DNA from: Alphaproteobacteria bacterium UBA3612
Lineage (GTDB): Bacteria; Pseudomonadota; Alphaproteobacteria; Sphingomonadales; Sphingomonadaceae
Direction of reading: 5' to 3'
Length of the DNA: 64,000 nucleotides
Assembly: GCA_002375465.1 (NCBI GenBank)
Contig: DFLT01000002.1
Coordinates: forward strand, 233-64,232
This document shows positions 8,201-16,247 of the stretch, one piece after another (within the stretch, counting starts at the first letter, position 1; each line of letters starts with the position of its first letter). Below the pieces are notes generated by a model, which saw only the letters and a list, made by a program, of their open reading frames with translations, was not told the DNA's origin and searched no databases. A program made the position numbers and the translations under genes.

Positions 8201-9016
8201 ATGACTTTGAAAATCCGTGCGCTGGCCCTGGCCGCCCTCCCTCTCGCCCTGCTGGCGACGTCCGCCGATGCGCATCGCCGCTGGCTGCTGCCCTCCGCGA
8301 CCGTCCTGTCGGGCGATACGGAACTGGTCACCGTCGATGCGGCCTCGTCGAACCAGCTTTTCGTATTCGAACACCGGCCCCTGCCGGCGGACAACGTGAC
8401 CGTGACCGGTCCCGACGGACAGCCCGTGGCGACAAAGATCATCGGCAGCGGCGATTATCGCAGCGCCTTCGACGTCCCGCTGACACAGCAGGGCACCTAT
8501 CGCATCGCGCTGGTAAATGACGGCCTGATGGGCACCTATATGCTGGATGGCGAGCGCAAGCGCTGGCGTGGTACGCGGGCGGAAATGGCAAATGCCGTTC
8601 CGGCGGGAGGCACCGAAGCGCGCTTCATTCAGACCAATGGCCGGATCGAGACATTCGTGACCTTGGGTGCTCCGAACGAAACGGCGCTGCAGCCGACCGG
8701 CCAGGGGCTGGAACTGGTTCCCGTCACCCATCCCAACGACATCGTCGTCGGCGAACCGGCGCGCTTCCAGTTTCTCAGCGATGGCCAGCCAGCCGCCAAT
8801 CTGAAGGTCGAATTCGTTGAGGGCGGCACCCGCTATCGCGATGCGGCCGGGTCGCAGGAACTGACCACGGATGCGGAGGGGATGGTTGAACTGACCGCCG
8901 AGCGGCCGGGCTATTATTATATCGAGGCAGGCATGGAGGGCACGCCACCCGCGGACGACGCGATCGCCGGCAGCCGCTCCAGCTACACCGGCGTGCTGGA
9001 GTTTCTGCCGCTCTGA
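8201..9016 (+). CDS. DUF4198 exported protein
   Basis: This 271-residue protein carries a clear signal peptide (cleavage after ADA, residue 24) and a mature N-terminus beginning HRRWLLPSATVLSG, the hallmark of DUF4198 proteins, whose His-rich start is suggestive of metal binding. A beta-rich C-terminal part (LKVEFVEGGTRY, GYYYIEAGMEG) fits an Ig-like or carboxypeptidase-regulatory fold. The ATG at 8201 lies 6 bp after GGAG. It sits in the PepSY-DUF2271-DUF4198-ApbE series and probably works in the periplasm on metal acquisition; a direct role is unknown. Confidence 0.78.
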   Translation: MTLKIRALALAALPLALLATSADAHRRWLLPSATVLSGDTELVTVDAASSNQLFVFEHRPLPADNVTVTGPDGQPVATKIIGSGDYRSAFDVPLTQQGTYRIALVNDGLMGTYMLDGERKRWRGTRAEMANAVPAGGTEARFIQTNGRIETFVTLGAPNETALQPTGQGLELVPVTHPNDIVVGEPARFQFLSDGQPAANLKVEFVEGGTRYRDAAGSQELTTDAEGMVELTAERPGYYYIEAGMEGTPPADDAIAGSRSSYTGVLEFLPL

Positions 9017-9047
9017 TACGGGCCGCCGAACCGCAAATCATCATTCC

Positions 9048-9089
9048 CCCGCCCCGGGGTGGGCCGCATGCCGTGCGCCCGCCCCGGGG
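9048..9089 (+). repeat. 12-bp direct repeat CCCGCCCCGGGG at the apbE 5' end
   Basis: CCCGCCCCGGGG occurs at 9048-9059 and again at 9078-9089, exactly 30 bp apart and thus in the same reading phase. The second copy lies just after the proposed GTG start of apbE. It may reflect a short duplication that reshaped the apbE N-terminus. Confidence 0.7.
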
Positions 9090-10005
9090 CGATGTGGTCA
9101 CGCTTACCGGGACGACAATGGGGACCGGCTGGCGCATCCGCGCAGTCGTCCCCCATGCCGCCGATGCGGAAAGGCTGAGAGCCCCCGTCGAGGCAGTATT
9201 CTCCGCTGTGATTTCTGAGATGAGCCAGTGGGATCCCATGTCAGAGCTTAGCCGCTTCAACCGCGCCCCCGGCGGAACATGGCACGCGATCTCGCCGGGT
9301 TTCCTCGCGGTGATCGACTGCGCGCTCCTGATCGCCGGTGCCAGCGACGGGGCATTCGATCCGGCCATGGGGCAGGCGACGGACTATTGGGGCTTCGGCG
9401 CGGCGTCTGCCCCGTCGGGAGTGCCCATGCGCGCCCCAGTCGTCCCGGCGCACGGCTGGCGCGACATCAGGCTGGACCGTGGCAAGACGCGGCTGTGGCA
9501 GCCGGGCGGTGTACATCTGGACCTGTCCGGCATCGCAAAGGGCTACGCCGTCGATGATGCTCTGGCCACGCTCGGCCAACTGGGCATCGACAGCGCACTT
9601 GTCGAAATCGGCGGGGAGCTTGCCGCCAGCGGGGTGAAACCCGACGGCATGCCGTGGTGGGTTGACCTCGATCCTATCCCCGGCCTCGCCACCCGGCCCA
9701 CGCGCCTTGGCCTCTGCAGCTGGTCGGTCGCCACCTCGGGCGACTGGCAACGGCGTCGGGACAGCGGCGCGGACAGCTGGTCGCATACCCTGTCGCCAGC
9801 CTACCGCGCGCCGTTAAGGGGCGGCAGCCGGTCCGCGACGGTGCTGCATCGTGCGTGTATGCAGGCGGACGCGCTCGCCACGGTGATGATGGTGATGCCG
9901 CCTGACCGGGCGCTGGACTTTGCCAATCGGCATGACCTGCCGGTCCGCATCGTCACTGCCGCAGGCGAGGTTCGGGAAAGTGCGGCATGGCGGCAATTTG
10001 GCTGA
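9073..10005 (+). CDS. apbE: FAD:protein FMN transferase (ApbE family)
   Basis: This 310-residue protein has the ApbE hallmarks: TGTTMGTGWRIR near the N-terminus, DLSGIAKGYAVDD and GGELAASG in the middle, and the metal/FAD-binding CMQADALATVMMV near the C-terminus. ApbE attaches FMN from FAD to Thr in target proteins using Mg2+. No signal peptide or lipobox is visible from the GTG at 9073, and the open frame upstream to about 9013 does not encode one, which is odd because many ApbE enzymes act in the periplasm. The start is uncertain because of the repeated CCCGCCCCGGGG. Its likely target is the DUF2271 protein upstream. Confidence 0.88.
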   Translation: MRPPRGDVVTLTGTTMGTGWRIRAVVPHAADAERLRAPVEAVFSAVISEMSQWDPMSELSRFNRAPGGTWHAISPGFLAVIDCALLIAGASDGAFDPAMGQATDYWGFGAASAPSGVPMRAPVVPAHGWRDIRLDRGKTRLWQPGGVHLDLSGIAKGYAVDDALATLGQLGIDSALVEIGGELAASGVKPDGMPWWVDLDPIPGLATRPTRLGLCSWSVATSGDWQRRRDSGADSWSHTLSPAYRAPLRGGSRSATVLHRACMQADALATVMMVMPPDRALDFANRHDLPVRIVTAAGEVRESAAWRQFG

Positions 10006-10023
10006 TTTGACGGGACAAGAGAC

Positions 10024-10707
10024 ATGATGCTGAAAATCGAAAAGATTCTGTCGCCAAACGAGGTGCAGGCTTGCCGCGCCATCGTCGATGCCGGCGAATG
10101 GGTGGATGGTAACGAGACGTCCGGCCACCAGTCGCGCCTGGCCAAGCGCAACGCCCAGCTGAAGGAGGGCAGCGACGCCGCGCGGGAGGCGGGCCAGCTT
10201 ATCCTCGCCGCGCTCGGCCGCAGCCCGACATTCGTCGCCGCCGCCCTGCCGCTGAAGGTCTTTCCGCCGCTCTTCAACCGCTACCAGGGCGGGCAGGCGT
10301 TCGGCAATCACGTCGACAATGCGATGCGGCAGCTACGCGGCAGCGAGTTTCGCATTCGCAGCGATCTGTCCTGCACGCTGTTCCTTGAAGATCCGGAAAA
10401 TTACGAGGGCGGCGAACTGGTCGTGGAGGATCTGTTCGGTGAACATCGTGTAAAGCTCGCCGCCGGCGACGCGGTTCTTTATTCCGCCGCCAGCATCCAT
10501 CGCGTCACGCCTGTCACCGGCGGCACGCGGACGGCCTGCTTTTTCTGGCTGCAAAGCATGGTGCGAGAGAATGAGGCGCGGGAGCAGCTATTCCGCCTCG
10601 ATCGCAGCGTGCAGACCCTGTCCGCGGAAAGGGGCGGCGGCGATCCGCTCGTCGTCGAACTGACGAATCTCTATCACAATCTTCTGCGCCGCTGGGGCGA
10701 CGCCTGA
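10024..10707 (+). CDS. piuC: PKHD-type Fe(II)/2-oxoglutarate hydroxylase, PiuC/YbiX family
   Basis: This 227-residue protein is a prolyl-4-hydroxylase-like dioxygenase. The iron ligands are His96 and Asp98 (GNHVDNAMR) and His159 (SIHRVTPV), with Arg169 (GGTRTACFFW) for 2-oxoglutarate. PiuC homologues are classically encoded beside catecholate-type TonB-dependent receptors and are iron regulated, exactly as here: the receptor starts 86 bp downstream. The length matches the family. The hydroxylated substrate is not established. It follows apbE by 18 bp and so joins the upstream cluster. Confidence 0.9.
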   Translation: MMLKIEKILSPNEVQACRAIVDAGEWVDGNETSGHQSRLAKRNAQLKEGSDAAREAGQLILAALGRSPTFVAAALPLKVFPPLFNRYQGGQAFGNHVDNAMRQLRGSEFRIRSDLSCTLFLEDPENYEGGELVVEDLFGEHRVKLAAGDAVLYSAASIHRVTPVTGGTRTACFFWLQSMVRENEAREQLFRLDRSVQTLSAERGGGDPLVVELTNLYHNLLRRWGDA

Positions 10708-10745
10708 CAAATCGATAATAGTTCGCAGAAGCATCTTGACGAATC

Positions 10746-10765
10746 TGCTAATCATTCGCATTAGC
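10746..10765. promoter_or_regulatory. Fur box upstream of the TonB-dependent receptor
   Basis: The 19-mer GCTAATCATTCGCATTAGC (10747-10765) has perfect 6-bp arms GCTAAT/ATTAGC and matches the classical Fur consensus at 13 of 19 positions by hand count. A possible -35 element TTGACG lies at 10736-10741, so Fur would block the promoter. It lies about 30 bp before the receptor ATG. Confidence 0.75.
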
Positions 10766-10793
10766 GCCCTCACATAAAAAGAGGGGTATCGAG

Positions 10794-12989
10794 ATGTCCA
10801 GAAGTTCCACCAGCCGCCCGGCCACGTCCGCCAGCTTCGTCGCTTTAGGATGCGTCGGCTTCCTCGCCACCGCGCCCGCACTGGCGCAGGATGCGGAGCC
10901 CGCTGCAGAGGCAACGCAATTGCAGGGCGTCGTTGTCACCGACAGCGCCATCGAGGAGGAGTATAAGACGGAAAAGGTGCAGTCGCGGCTGGTTACCGCG
11001 CCGCTGCTCGACACGCCGCGCACCGTCGATGTCATTACCGGCGCCGTCCTTGAAAGCACGGCGTCCTATTCGCTGCAGGAGGCGCTGCGCACCGTTCCCG
11101 GCATCACTCTGGGCGCTGGGGAGGGCGGTGTGGCCGCTGCCGATATTCCGCTGATTCGGGGGGTCGATGCCACGTCCGACACCTATGTCGATGGTGCGCG
11201 CGATGTCGGCTCGCAGCTGCGCGAGACCTTCGCGGTCGATCGCATCGAGGTGTTCAAGGGGCCGAATGCGGCGCTCGGCGGTCGTGGCGGTGCGGGCGGG
11301 TCCCTCAACATCGTCAGCAAACTGCCGGTCGATGGGAATCATGCCATCGCTCAGGGCACGGTCGGAACGGACGATTTCTATCGCGCCACCGTCGATGTGA
11401 ACCAGCAGGTGAACGACTTCATCGGCGTCCGCATCAATGCCCTCTATCAGGATGCCGACGTGCCCGGCCGCGATGCCATTCACGATGACCGCTGGGGTAT
11501 CGCCCCCTCCGTCACCATCGGCATGAATTCGCCCACGAAGATGACGCTGTTCTACTATCATTACGAAACGGATGGCGTCCCGGACTATGGCATCCCTCTC
11601 ACGTCCCGCGAGCAACTGCCTGGTGGAATCCGTGAGCCGGCGGACGTCGACCCCGACAATTTCTATGGCCTGCTGGTGCGCGACTTTCAGGAAACGCAGG
11701 TCGATTCGGCAGAGGTTCTTATCGAACATGATTTCGGCAATGGCTGGGCCATTTCCAATATCGCGCGCTATGGCCGTTCCAAGAACGAATATATCGTCAC
11801 GAACCCCGATGACAGCGCCGGCAATGTCGTCGACGGTGCCGTCTGGCGCGCGATCAAGAGCCGCGGATCCGTCAATAAAAGCCTGGTCGACAATCTGACG
11901 CTGTCCGGCGATTTCGCGACTGGGTCCTTGTCGCACAGCATCGCCATCGGCGGAGAATATACATATTCAGACACGTCGAACCGCAATTTTTCCGTCGACA
12001 CCGGCGACAGGAACTGCCCTGCGGAGGCGTTCGCGCAGTTCAACTGCACCGACCTGCAGAATCCCAACCCGGCCGACCCATGGAACGGCGCCATCAGCCG
12101 CAGCGCGACGCCCAGCGTGGCGGAGGCGACCAGCTTTGGCATCTACGCCTTCGACACGGTGACCATCGTTCCGCAGCTATTGCTGAACGGCGGCATTCGC
12201 TGGGAAACCTTCAAGGTCGAGGCGGCAGGCAGCGGCCGTGGCGGCGCCTATGATGTCGAGGCGAAGAACGACTTCGTCACATGGCAGGCGGGAATCATCT
12301 ACAAGCCCACCGAACTGACCAGCCTATATTTCTCCTACGCCGACTCCGCGAACCCCCCGGGCGCCGACGTCGGAGAGGGGTCAAGCGGGATCAACGCGGG
12401 TAATGAGTTCTATGAACCCCAGCGCAATGAGAATTGGGAGGTTGGCGCAAAGGCAGACCTGCTGGACGGCGCGCTCAGCCTGACCGGTGCCGTGTTTCAG
12501 ATCGATCGCGACAATGTCATCGCTCAGGATCCGATTGCCGGACCGATACCTATCGCCGACAAGGCGCGAATCCGGGGCGCCGAAGTCGGTGTGCGCGGCC
12601 AGCTCGGCCCCGTCGCCCTGCTCGCCGGCTATTCCTATCTCGATAGCGAGGTGAAGGACGGCAGCCCCGAAGATGGCAACCGCCTGCCCCAGACGCCGAA
12701 GCATAATGTCGCCCTGACCGCCACGTGGCAGGCGACGCCTCGGTTCAGCCTGGGCGGCGGTGCCTATCATGCATCGGAACGCTTCGCCGATACCGGAAAT
12801 CTGATCCGTGCCGACGCCTATTGGCGCTTCGACGCGCATGCCGAATATCACCTGTCCGATCATCTGGGCGTGCGGCTGAACGTGCAGAATGTCGGGGACG
12901 AGCGTTACATCACCCAGCTCAGGAACCCGCACTTTGCCGTGCCCGCGCGGGGGCGGCAGGCGCTGCTGACCTTGACGGGGCGGCTGTAA
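10794..12989 (+). CDS. TonB-dependent siderophore receptor (Fiu/PiuA-like)
   Basis: This 731-residue outer-membrane protein has a signal peptide (cleavage near ALAQ, residue 32), a plug domain (about 65-175, with DTPRTVDVITGAVLE, VPGITLGAGEGG and FKGPNAALGGRGGAGGSLN) and a 22-strand barrel ending in ALLTLTGRL. No N-terminal signalling extension is present, so it does not drive an ECF sigma pathway. The upstream Fur box, the piuC neighbour and the downstream tonB and fur genes point to import of a ferric catecholate or monomeric siderophore. Exact ligand unknown. The C-terminal Leu rather than the usual Phe is a small oddity. Confidence 0.92.
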   Translation: MSRSSTSRPATSASFVALGCVGFLATAPALAQDAEPAAEATQLQGVVVTDSAIEEEYKTEKVQSRLVTAPLLDTPRTVDVITGAVLESTASYSLQEALRTVPGITLGAGEGGVAAADIPLIRGVDATSDTYVDGARDVGSQLRETFAVDRIEVFKGPNAALGGRGGAGGSLNIVSKLPVDGNHAIAQGTVGTDDFYRATVDVNQQVNDFIGVRINALYQDADVPGRDAIHDDRWGIAPSVTIGMNSPTKMTLFYYHYETDGVPDYGIPLTSREQLPGGIREPADVDPDNFYGLLVRDFQETQVDSAEVLIEHDFGNGWAISNIARYGRSKNEYIVTNPDDSAGNVVDGAVWRAIKSRGSVNKSLVDNLTLSGDFATGSLSHSIAIGGEYTYSDTSNRNFSVDTGDRNCPAEAFAQFNCTDLQNPNPADPWNGAISRSATPSVAEATSFGIYAFDTVTIVPQLLLNGGIRWETFKVEAAGSGRGGAYDVEAKNDFVTWQAGIIYKPTELTSLYFSYADSANPPGADVGEGSSGINAGNEFYEPQRNENWEVGAKADLLDGALSLTGAVFQIDRDNVIAQDPIAGPIPIADKARIRGAEVGVRGQLGPVALLAGYSYLDSEVKDGSPEDGNRLPQTPKHNVALTATWQATPRFSLGGGAYHASERFADTGNLIRADAYWRFDAHAEYHLSDHLGVRLNVQNVGDERYITQLRNPHFAVPARGRQALLTLTGRL

Positions 12990-13007
12990 CGGAATCGGTT
13001 GGCATGT

Positions 13008-13026
13008 GCGAATGAGTTGCATTAAC
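13008..13026. promoter_or_regulatory. Fur box upstream of tonB
   Basis: GCGAATGAGTTGCATTAAC matches the 19-bp Fur consensus at 12 of 19 positions by hand count and ends 7 bp before the tonB start, overlapping the ribosome-binding region. It implies iron repression of tonB independently of the receptor. Confidence 0.65.
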
Positions 13027-13033
13027 AGGGGCT

Positions 13034-13843
13034 ATGTCCATGCATGCGCATTCCTACATGCCGACCGAACAGGGCGCTTTGTCTTCGCCTCTGGGCGAGG
13101 CTGCCGGTGGTCTGGCGCGCGCCTTTCATAGCCTTCACCGGCGCCCCCAGACCTCGTCTTCCTCCTCCAATTCAGGGCATGACACGGCGCCCTCCGGCTT
13201 TTTGACACAGGAAACGCCGCGTTACCGGGCGCTTGCGATCATCGTGGCGGCGCATCTCGGCGCCCTGGCCGCCGTGCTGATGGCGCGCAGTGTCATGCCG
13301 CAGGCGGTGCCCGAGGCGCTCGACACGTTCATGATCGCCAATCCGCAGCCGCCCGCCCCCACTGCCCCGCTTGAACCGGTGGAGCTTGTTGAAGTGGATG
13401 TCACCCCGCCATCGCTGATCGTCGCGCCGCCCGTGGAGGTGCCGGTAAAGGCGCCCTCTCCATTGCGTGCGGTGCAACGCGTGACGCCGCCACCGCCCGT
13501 CATGGCCGTCGCGGCGGTGACGCCCCCCGCGCCCGCCGCCCCGCCGGCGGCGCCGGCTCCTGTCGTTCCGCCGGATTTTTCGGCGGCGCAGCTCAACAAT
13601 CCCGGGCCGAAATATCCCTATCTGTCCCGCCGCAGCCGGGAAGAGGGCGTCGTCCTTCTCCGCGTGCTCGTCACCGAGGAGGGCAAGGCCGACGAGATCA
13701 AAATCTCGGAAAGCTCCGGGTTCGAGCGTCTGGACAAGGCCGCGCTGAAGACGGTCTCGAAATGGTCCTTCCTCCCCGCAAAGCAGGCGGGCGAGGCGGT
13801 TGCCGCATGGGTGCTGGTGCCGGTCACCTTTTCGCTGTCCTGA
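13034..13843 (+). CDS. tonB: Energy transducer TonB
   Basis: This 269-residue protein has a single membrane anchor (about 66-88, RALAIIVAAHLGALAAVLMA, with His74 placed like the ExbB-contacting His), a long Pro/Val/Ala-rich periplasmic spacer (about 100-180) and a C-terminal TonB domain (about 190-269) with SRRSREEGVVLLRVLVTEEG and SSGFERLDKAALKTV. Unusually, about 64 residues precede the membrane helix, including a run of five Ser; classic TonB has only about a dozen. No exbB or exbD lies nearby. A second ATG at 13040 is possible. It serves the adjacent receptor and probably others. Confidence 0.9.
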   Translation: MSMHAHSYMPTEQGALSSPLGEAAGGLARAFHSLHRRPQTSSSSSNSGHDTAPSGFLTQETPRYRALAIIVAAHLGALAAVLMARSVMPQAVPEALDTFMIANPQPPAPTAPLEPVELVEVDVTPPSLIVAPPVEVPVKAPSPLRAVQRVTPPPPVMAVAAVTPPAPAAPPAAPAPVVPPDFSAAQLNNPGPKYPYLSRRSREEGVVLLRVLVTEEGKADEIKISESSGFERLDKAALKTVSKWSFLPAKQAGEAVAAWVLVPVTFSLS

Positions 13844-13887
13844 CCCGGGCCCGGCGTTGGGAAAGCGCGCAATTTCGACCCTGTGAC

Positions 13888-13915
13888 GCCTGAAAATCAT
13901 CCTTTTGCCTGAAAA
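13888..13915. repeat. Direct repeat GCCTGAAAA upstream of fur
   Basis: GCCTGAAAA occurs at 13888-13896 and 13907-13915, 19 bp apart, in the tonB-fur interval. The spacing of nearly two helical turns could fit a regulator site, but nothing else supports this. Confidence 0.25.
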
Positions 13916-13996
13916 CCGTCATATCCCGGCTTCTGCGGACTTGCGGATCGGCATGGCAGCGAGGATAGGGGGCGCTCAGTAGCCGGAGGCCGTCCG

Positions 13997-14413
13997 ATGA
14001 CGAAAATCGATATAGAGGCACTTTGCCAGGAACGCGGGCTTCGCATTACGGAGCCGCGCCGCGTCATCGCGCGTGTCGTGTCGAATGCAGACGATCACCC
14101 GGATGTCGACGAACTGCACCGCCGCGTTCGGGAGGTCGATCCCGGCATTTCCATTGCCACCGTCTATCGCACGATGAGCCTGTTCGTAGAGGCTGGCATC
14201 GTCGAACGGCACGATTTCGGTGAACACAAGGCGCGGTACGAGCCTGCGGGCGACGATCATCACGACCATCTGATCGATGTCGAAACCGGAAATGTCGTGG
14301 AATTTTTCGACGAGGAACTGGAGGAGCTGCAAAAGCGCATTGCAAAGCGCCTCGGCTATGATCTCGTAGATCACCGCATGGAATTGTACGGAAAGCGAAA
14401 AGCAAAGGCTTAG
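13997..14413 (+). CDS. fur: Ferric uptake regulator family protein (Fur)
   Basis: This 138-residue metalloregulator has a winged helix (about 10-80; ISIATVYRTMSLFVEAGIVE recognition region) and a dimerisation domain with metal ligands HHDH (88-91) and Glu-rich EFFDEELEE. The CxxC motifs of gamma-proteobacterial Fur are absent (LIDVETG instead), as usual in alphaproteobacterial Fur/Mur proteins, so it lacks the structural zinc site. It lies next to iron-uptake genes carrying Fur-box-like sites. Whether it senses Fe(II), Mn(II) (Mur) or both cannot be decided from sequence; Fur is favoured by context. Confidence 0.88.
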   Translation: MTKIDIEALCQERGLRITEPRRVIARVVSNADDHPDVDELHRRVREVDPGISIATVYRTMSLFVEAGIVERHDFGEHKARYEPAGDDHHDHLIDVETGNVVEFFDEELEELQKRIAKRLGYDLVDHRMELYGKRKAKA

Positions 14414-14505
14414 CGTCCGGTTCCAACACTCTTTCGGTCCCCGGGATGGGCGCCGCCGCGCGCACCCCCTTTCATCATGCTGGAAACTGGCTTTAGGGGG
14501 GCGCG

Positions 14506-15630
14506 ATGCAGCTATTTTCCGCCCAATATGAAGATCTGGCGCGCCTCGGGGCCAGGGACCGCTTGCGCCGGCTCAGCCCCGCCAATGGCAAGGATTTCTC
14601 CTCGAACGACTATCTCGCGCTGGCGGGAAGCGACTGGCTGCGGGCGGCGGGGGAGGCCGCCCTCCACGACGGCGTGGCTGCGGGATCGGGCGGATCCCGC
14701 CTGCTGCGCGGCAATGCACCGGAACATGAGGCGCTGGAACATGCCGTGGCGCAGCAATTCGGCAGCGAATCCACGCTCTTCTTCGGCAGTGGCTTCGCCG
14801 CCAACAGCGCCCTGTTCGCAACCCTGCCGCAGTCCGGCGATCTCGTCGTCCATGACGCGTTCGTGCATGCCAGCGCTCATGACGGCATGCGCCACGGTCG
14901 TGCCGAAACGGTCGCGGCGGCACATAATGATGCCTCCGCGTTCGAGGATTGCATCCGCGCATGGCGGCAGGGGGGCGGCACGGGAACGCCGTGGATCGCG
15001 GTCGAAAGTCTTTACAGCATGGATGGCGACCGCGCGCCGCTCGCCGATCTTGCCGCCATTGCCGACCGCCATGACGGCATTCTCTTGATCGATGAGGCGC
15101 ACGCCACCGGCGTGTTTGGCGACCGGGGCGAGGGGCTGGCCGGAGCGTTGGAGGGGCGGCCCAATATCATCATCACCCGCACGCTGGGAAAGGCGCTGGG
15201 GTGCGAGGGTGCGCTGATCTGCGGACCCCGCATTGTTAGGGATTTCCTGATCAATCGCGGGCGTCCCTTCATCTTCTCTACCGCGCCCTCGCCGCTGATG
15301 GCGCGCATCGCCATGGCGGCATTGCGCAATCTGGAGGAAGAGCCGCAGCGCCGCGCGCGTCTGCACGCTCTGATCGCCCATGCGGAATCGCGGCTGTCGG
15401 CGGTGGGTGTCGCGCCCACCGGATCGCAGATCATGCCGCTGATCTTGGGTGAGGATGCGCGGACCATGGCCGCTGCCCAGGCGCTGCAGGCGGCGGGCTT
15501 CGACATACGTGGCATACGTCCGCCGACCGTCCCGGCGGGAACCGCACGGCTCAGGATTTCGCTGACCCTGAACGTCAGTACGGCAGAGGTCGACCAGTTG
15601 GCGGATATATTGGCGGATCTGCCGTCATGA
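14506..15630 (+). CDS. bioF: 8-amino-7-oxononanoate synthase
   Basis: This 374-residue PLP enzyme joins pimeloyl thioester and L-alanine to make 8-amino-7-oxononanoate in biotin synthesis. Visible residues include the PLP Lys229 (TRTLGKALG), Asp196 and His199 (LLIDEAHATGVFGDRG), and the substrate-binding SGGSRLLRGN loop (61-70). The start follows AGGGGGG. It overlaps bioD by 4 bp (ATGA), so bioF-bioD-bioA form a coupled operon. Close relatives are 5-aminolevulinate synthase and KBL; the operon decides the assignment. Confidence 0.95.
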   Translation: MQLFSAQYEDLARLGARDRLRRLSPANGKDFSSNDYLALAGSDWLRAAGEAALHDGVAAGSGGSRLLRGNAPEHEALEHAVAQQFGSESTLFFGSGFAANSALFATLPQSGDLVVHDAFVHASAHDGMRHGRAETVAAAHNDASAFEDCIRAWRQGGGTGTPWIAVESLYSMDGDRAPLADLAAIADRHDGILLIDEAHATGVFGDRGEGLAGALEGRPNIIITRTLGKALGCEGALICGPRIVRDFLINRGRPFIFSTAPSPLMARIAMAALRNLEEEPQRRARLHALIAHAESRLSAVGVAPTGSQIMPLILGEDARTMAAAQALQAAGFDIRGIRPPTVPAGTARLRISLTLNVSTAEVDQLADILADLPS

Positions 15631-16247
15631 GCCGCTTTGTCGTCACAGGCACGGACACCGATGTCGGCAAGACCGTATTCGCCGCCGCGCTGGCTGCTGC
15701 GACGGGCGCGCATTATTGGAAGCCGGTGCAGGCCGGCACGGAGGAGGGCGGCGATATCGGCGCGGCGCTACGCCTGGGCGTGCCCCCCGCCCGCATCATT
15801 CCAGAGGCATATCGGCTGGCGACCCCCTGCTCGCCGCACCGTGCTGCAGAGCTGGACGGCGTAGAGATCGACCTCCAGCGTCTGTCGCCGCCGCCCGGAC
15901 CCGCGCATCTGGTGGTGGAGGGCGCGGGCGGTGTGCTGGTGCCCGTCACCCGCCAGATCCTCTATGCCGACCTCTTCGCGCGCTGGGGATTGCCCGTCAT
16001 TCTGGTGGCGCGCACCGGCCTCGGCACGATCAACCACAGCCTGCTGTCGATTGAGGCGCTGCGGCAGCGGAATGTCCCCATTCATGGCGTCGCCTTCATC
16101 GGCGAACCACAGGAGGACAGCGAGAATATCATCGCCGCTCTTGGCAAGGTCCGCAGGCTGGGGCGCCTTCCCCGGCTGGACGATCTGACGGCGGAGACGC
16201 TCTCCACCGCCTTCGACGCGGCTTTCCCTTCTGGAACTTTCACATGA
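15627..16247 (+). CDS. bioD: Dethiobiotin synthetase
   Basis: This 206-residue ATP-dependent enzyme closes the ureido ring of dethiobiotin from 7,8-diaminopelargonate and CO2. The P-loop is GTDTDVGKT (8-16), with Lys15 contacting ATP, and KPVQAG (about 31-36) and EGAGGVLVPV (about 98-107) are conserved. Start and stop overlap bioF and bioA by 4 bp each. It is somewhat shorter than the E. coli enzyme (about 225 residues) but complete. Confidence 0.95.
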   Translation: MSRFVVTGTDTDVGKTVFAAALAAATGAHYWKPVQAGTEEGGDIGAALRLGVPPARIIPEAYRLATPCSPHRAAELDGVEIDLQRLSPPPGPAHLVVEGAGGVLVPVTRQILYADLFARWGLPVILVARTGLGTINHSLLSIEALRQRNVPIHGVAFIGEPQEDSENIIAALGKVRRLGRLPRLDDLTAETLSTAFDAAFPSGTFT

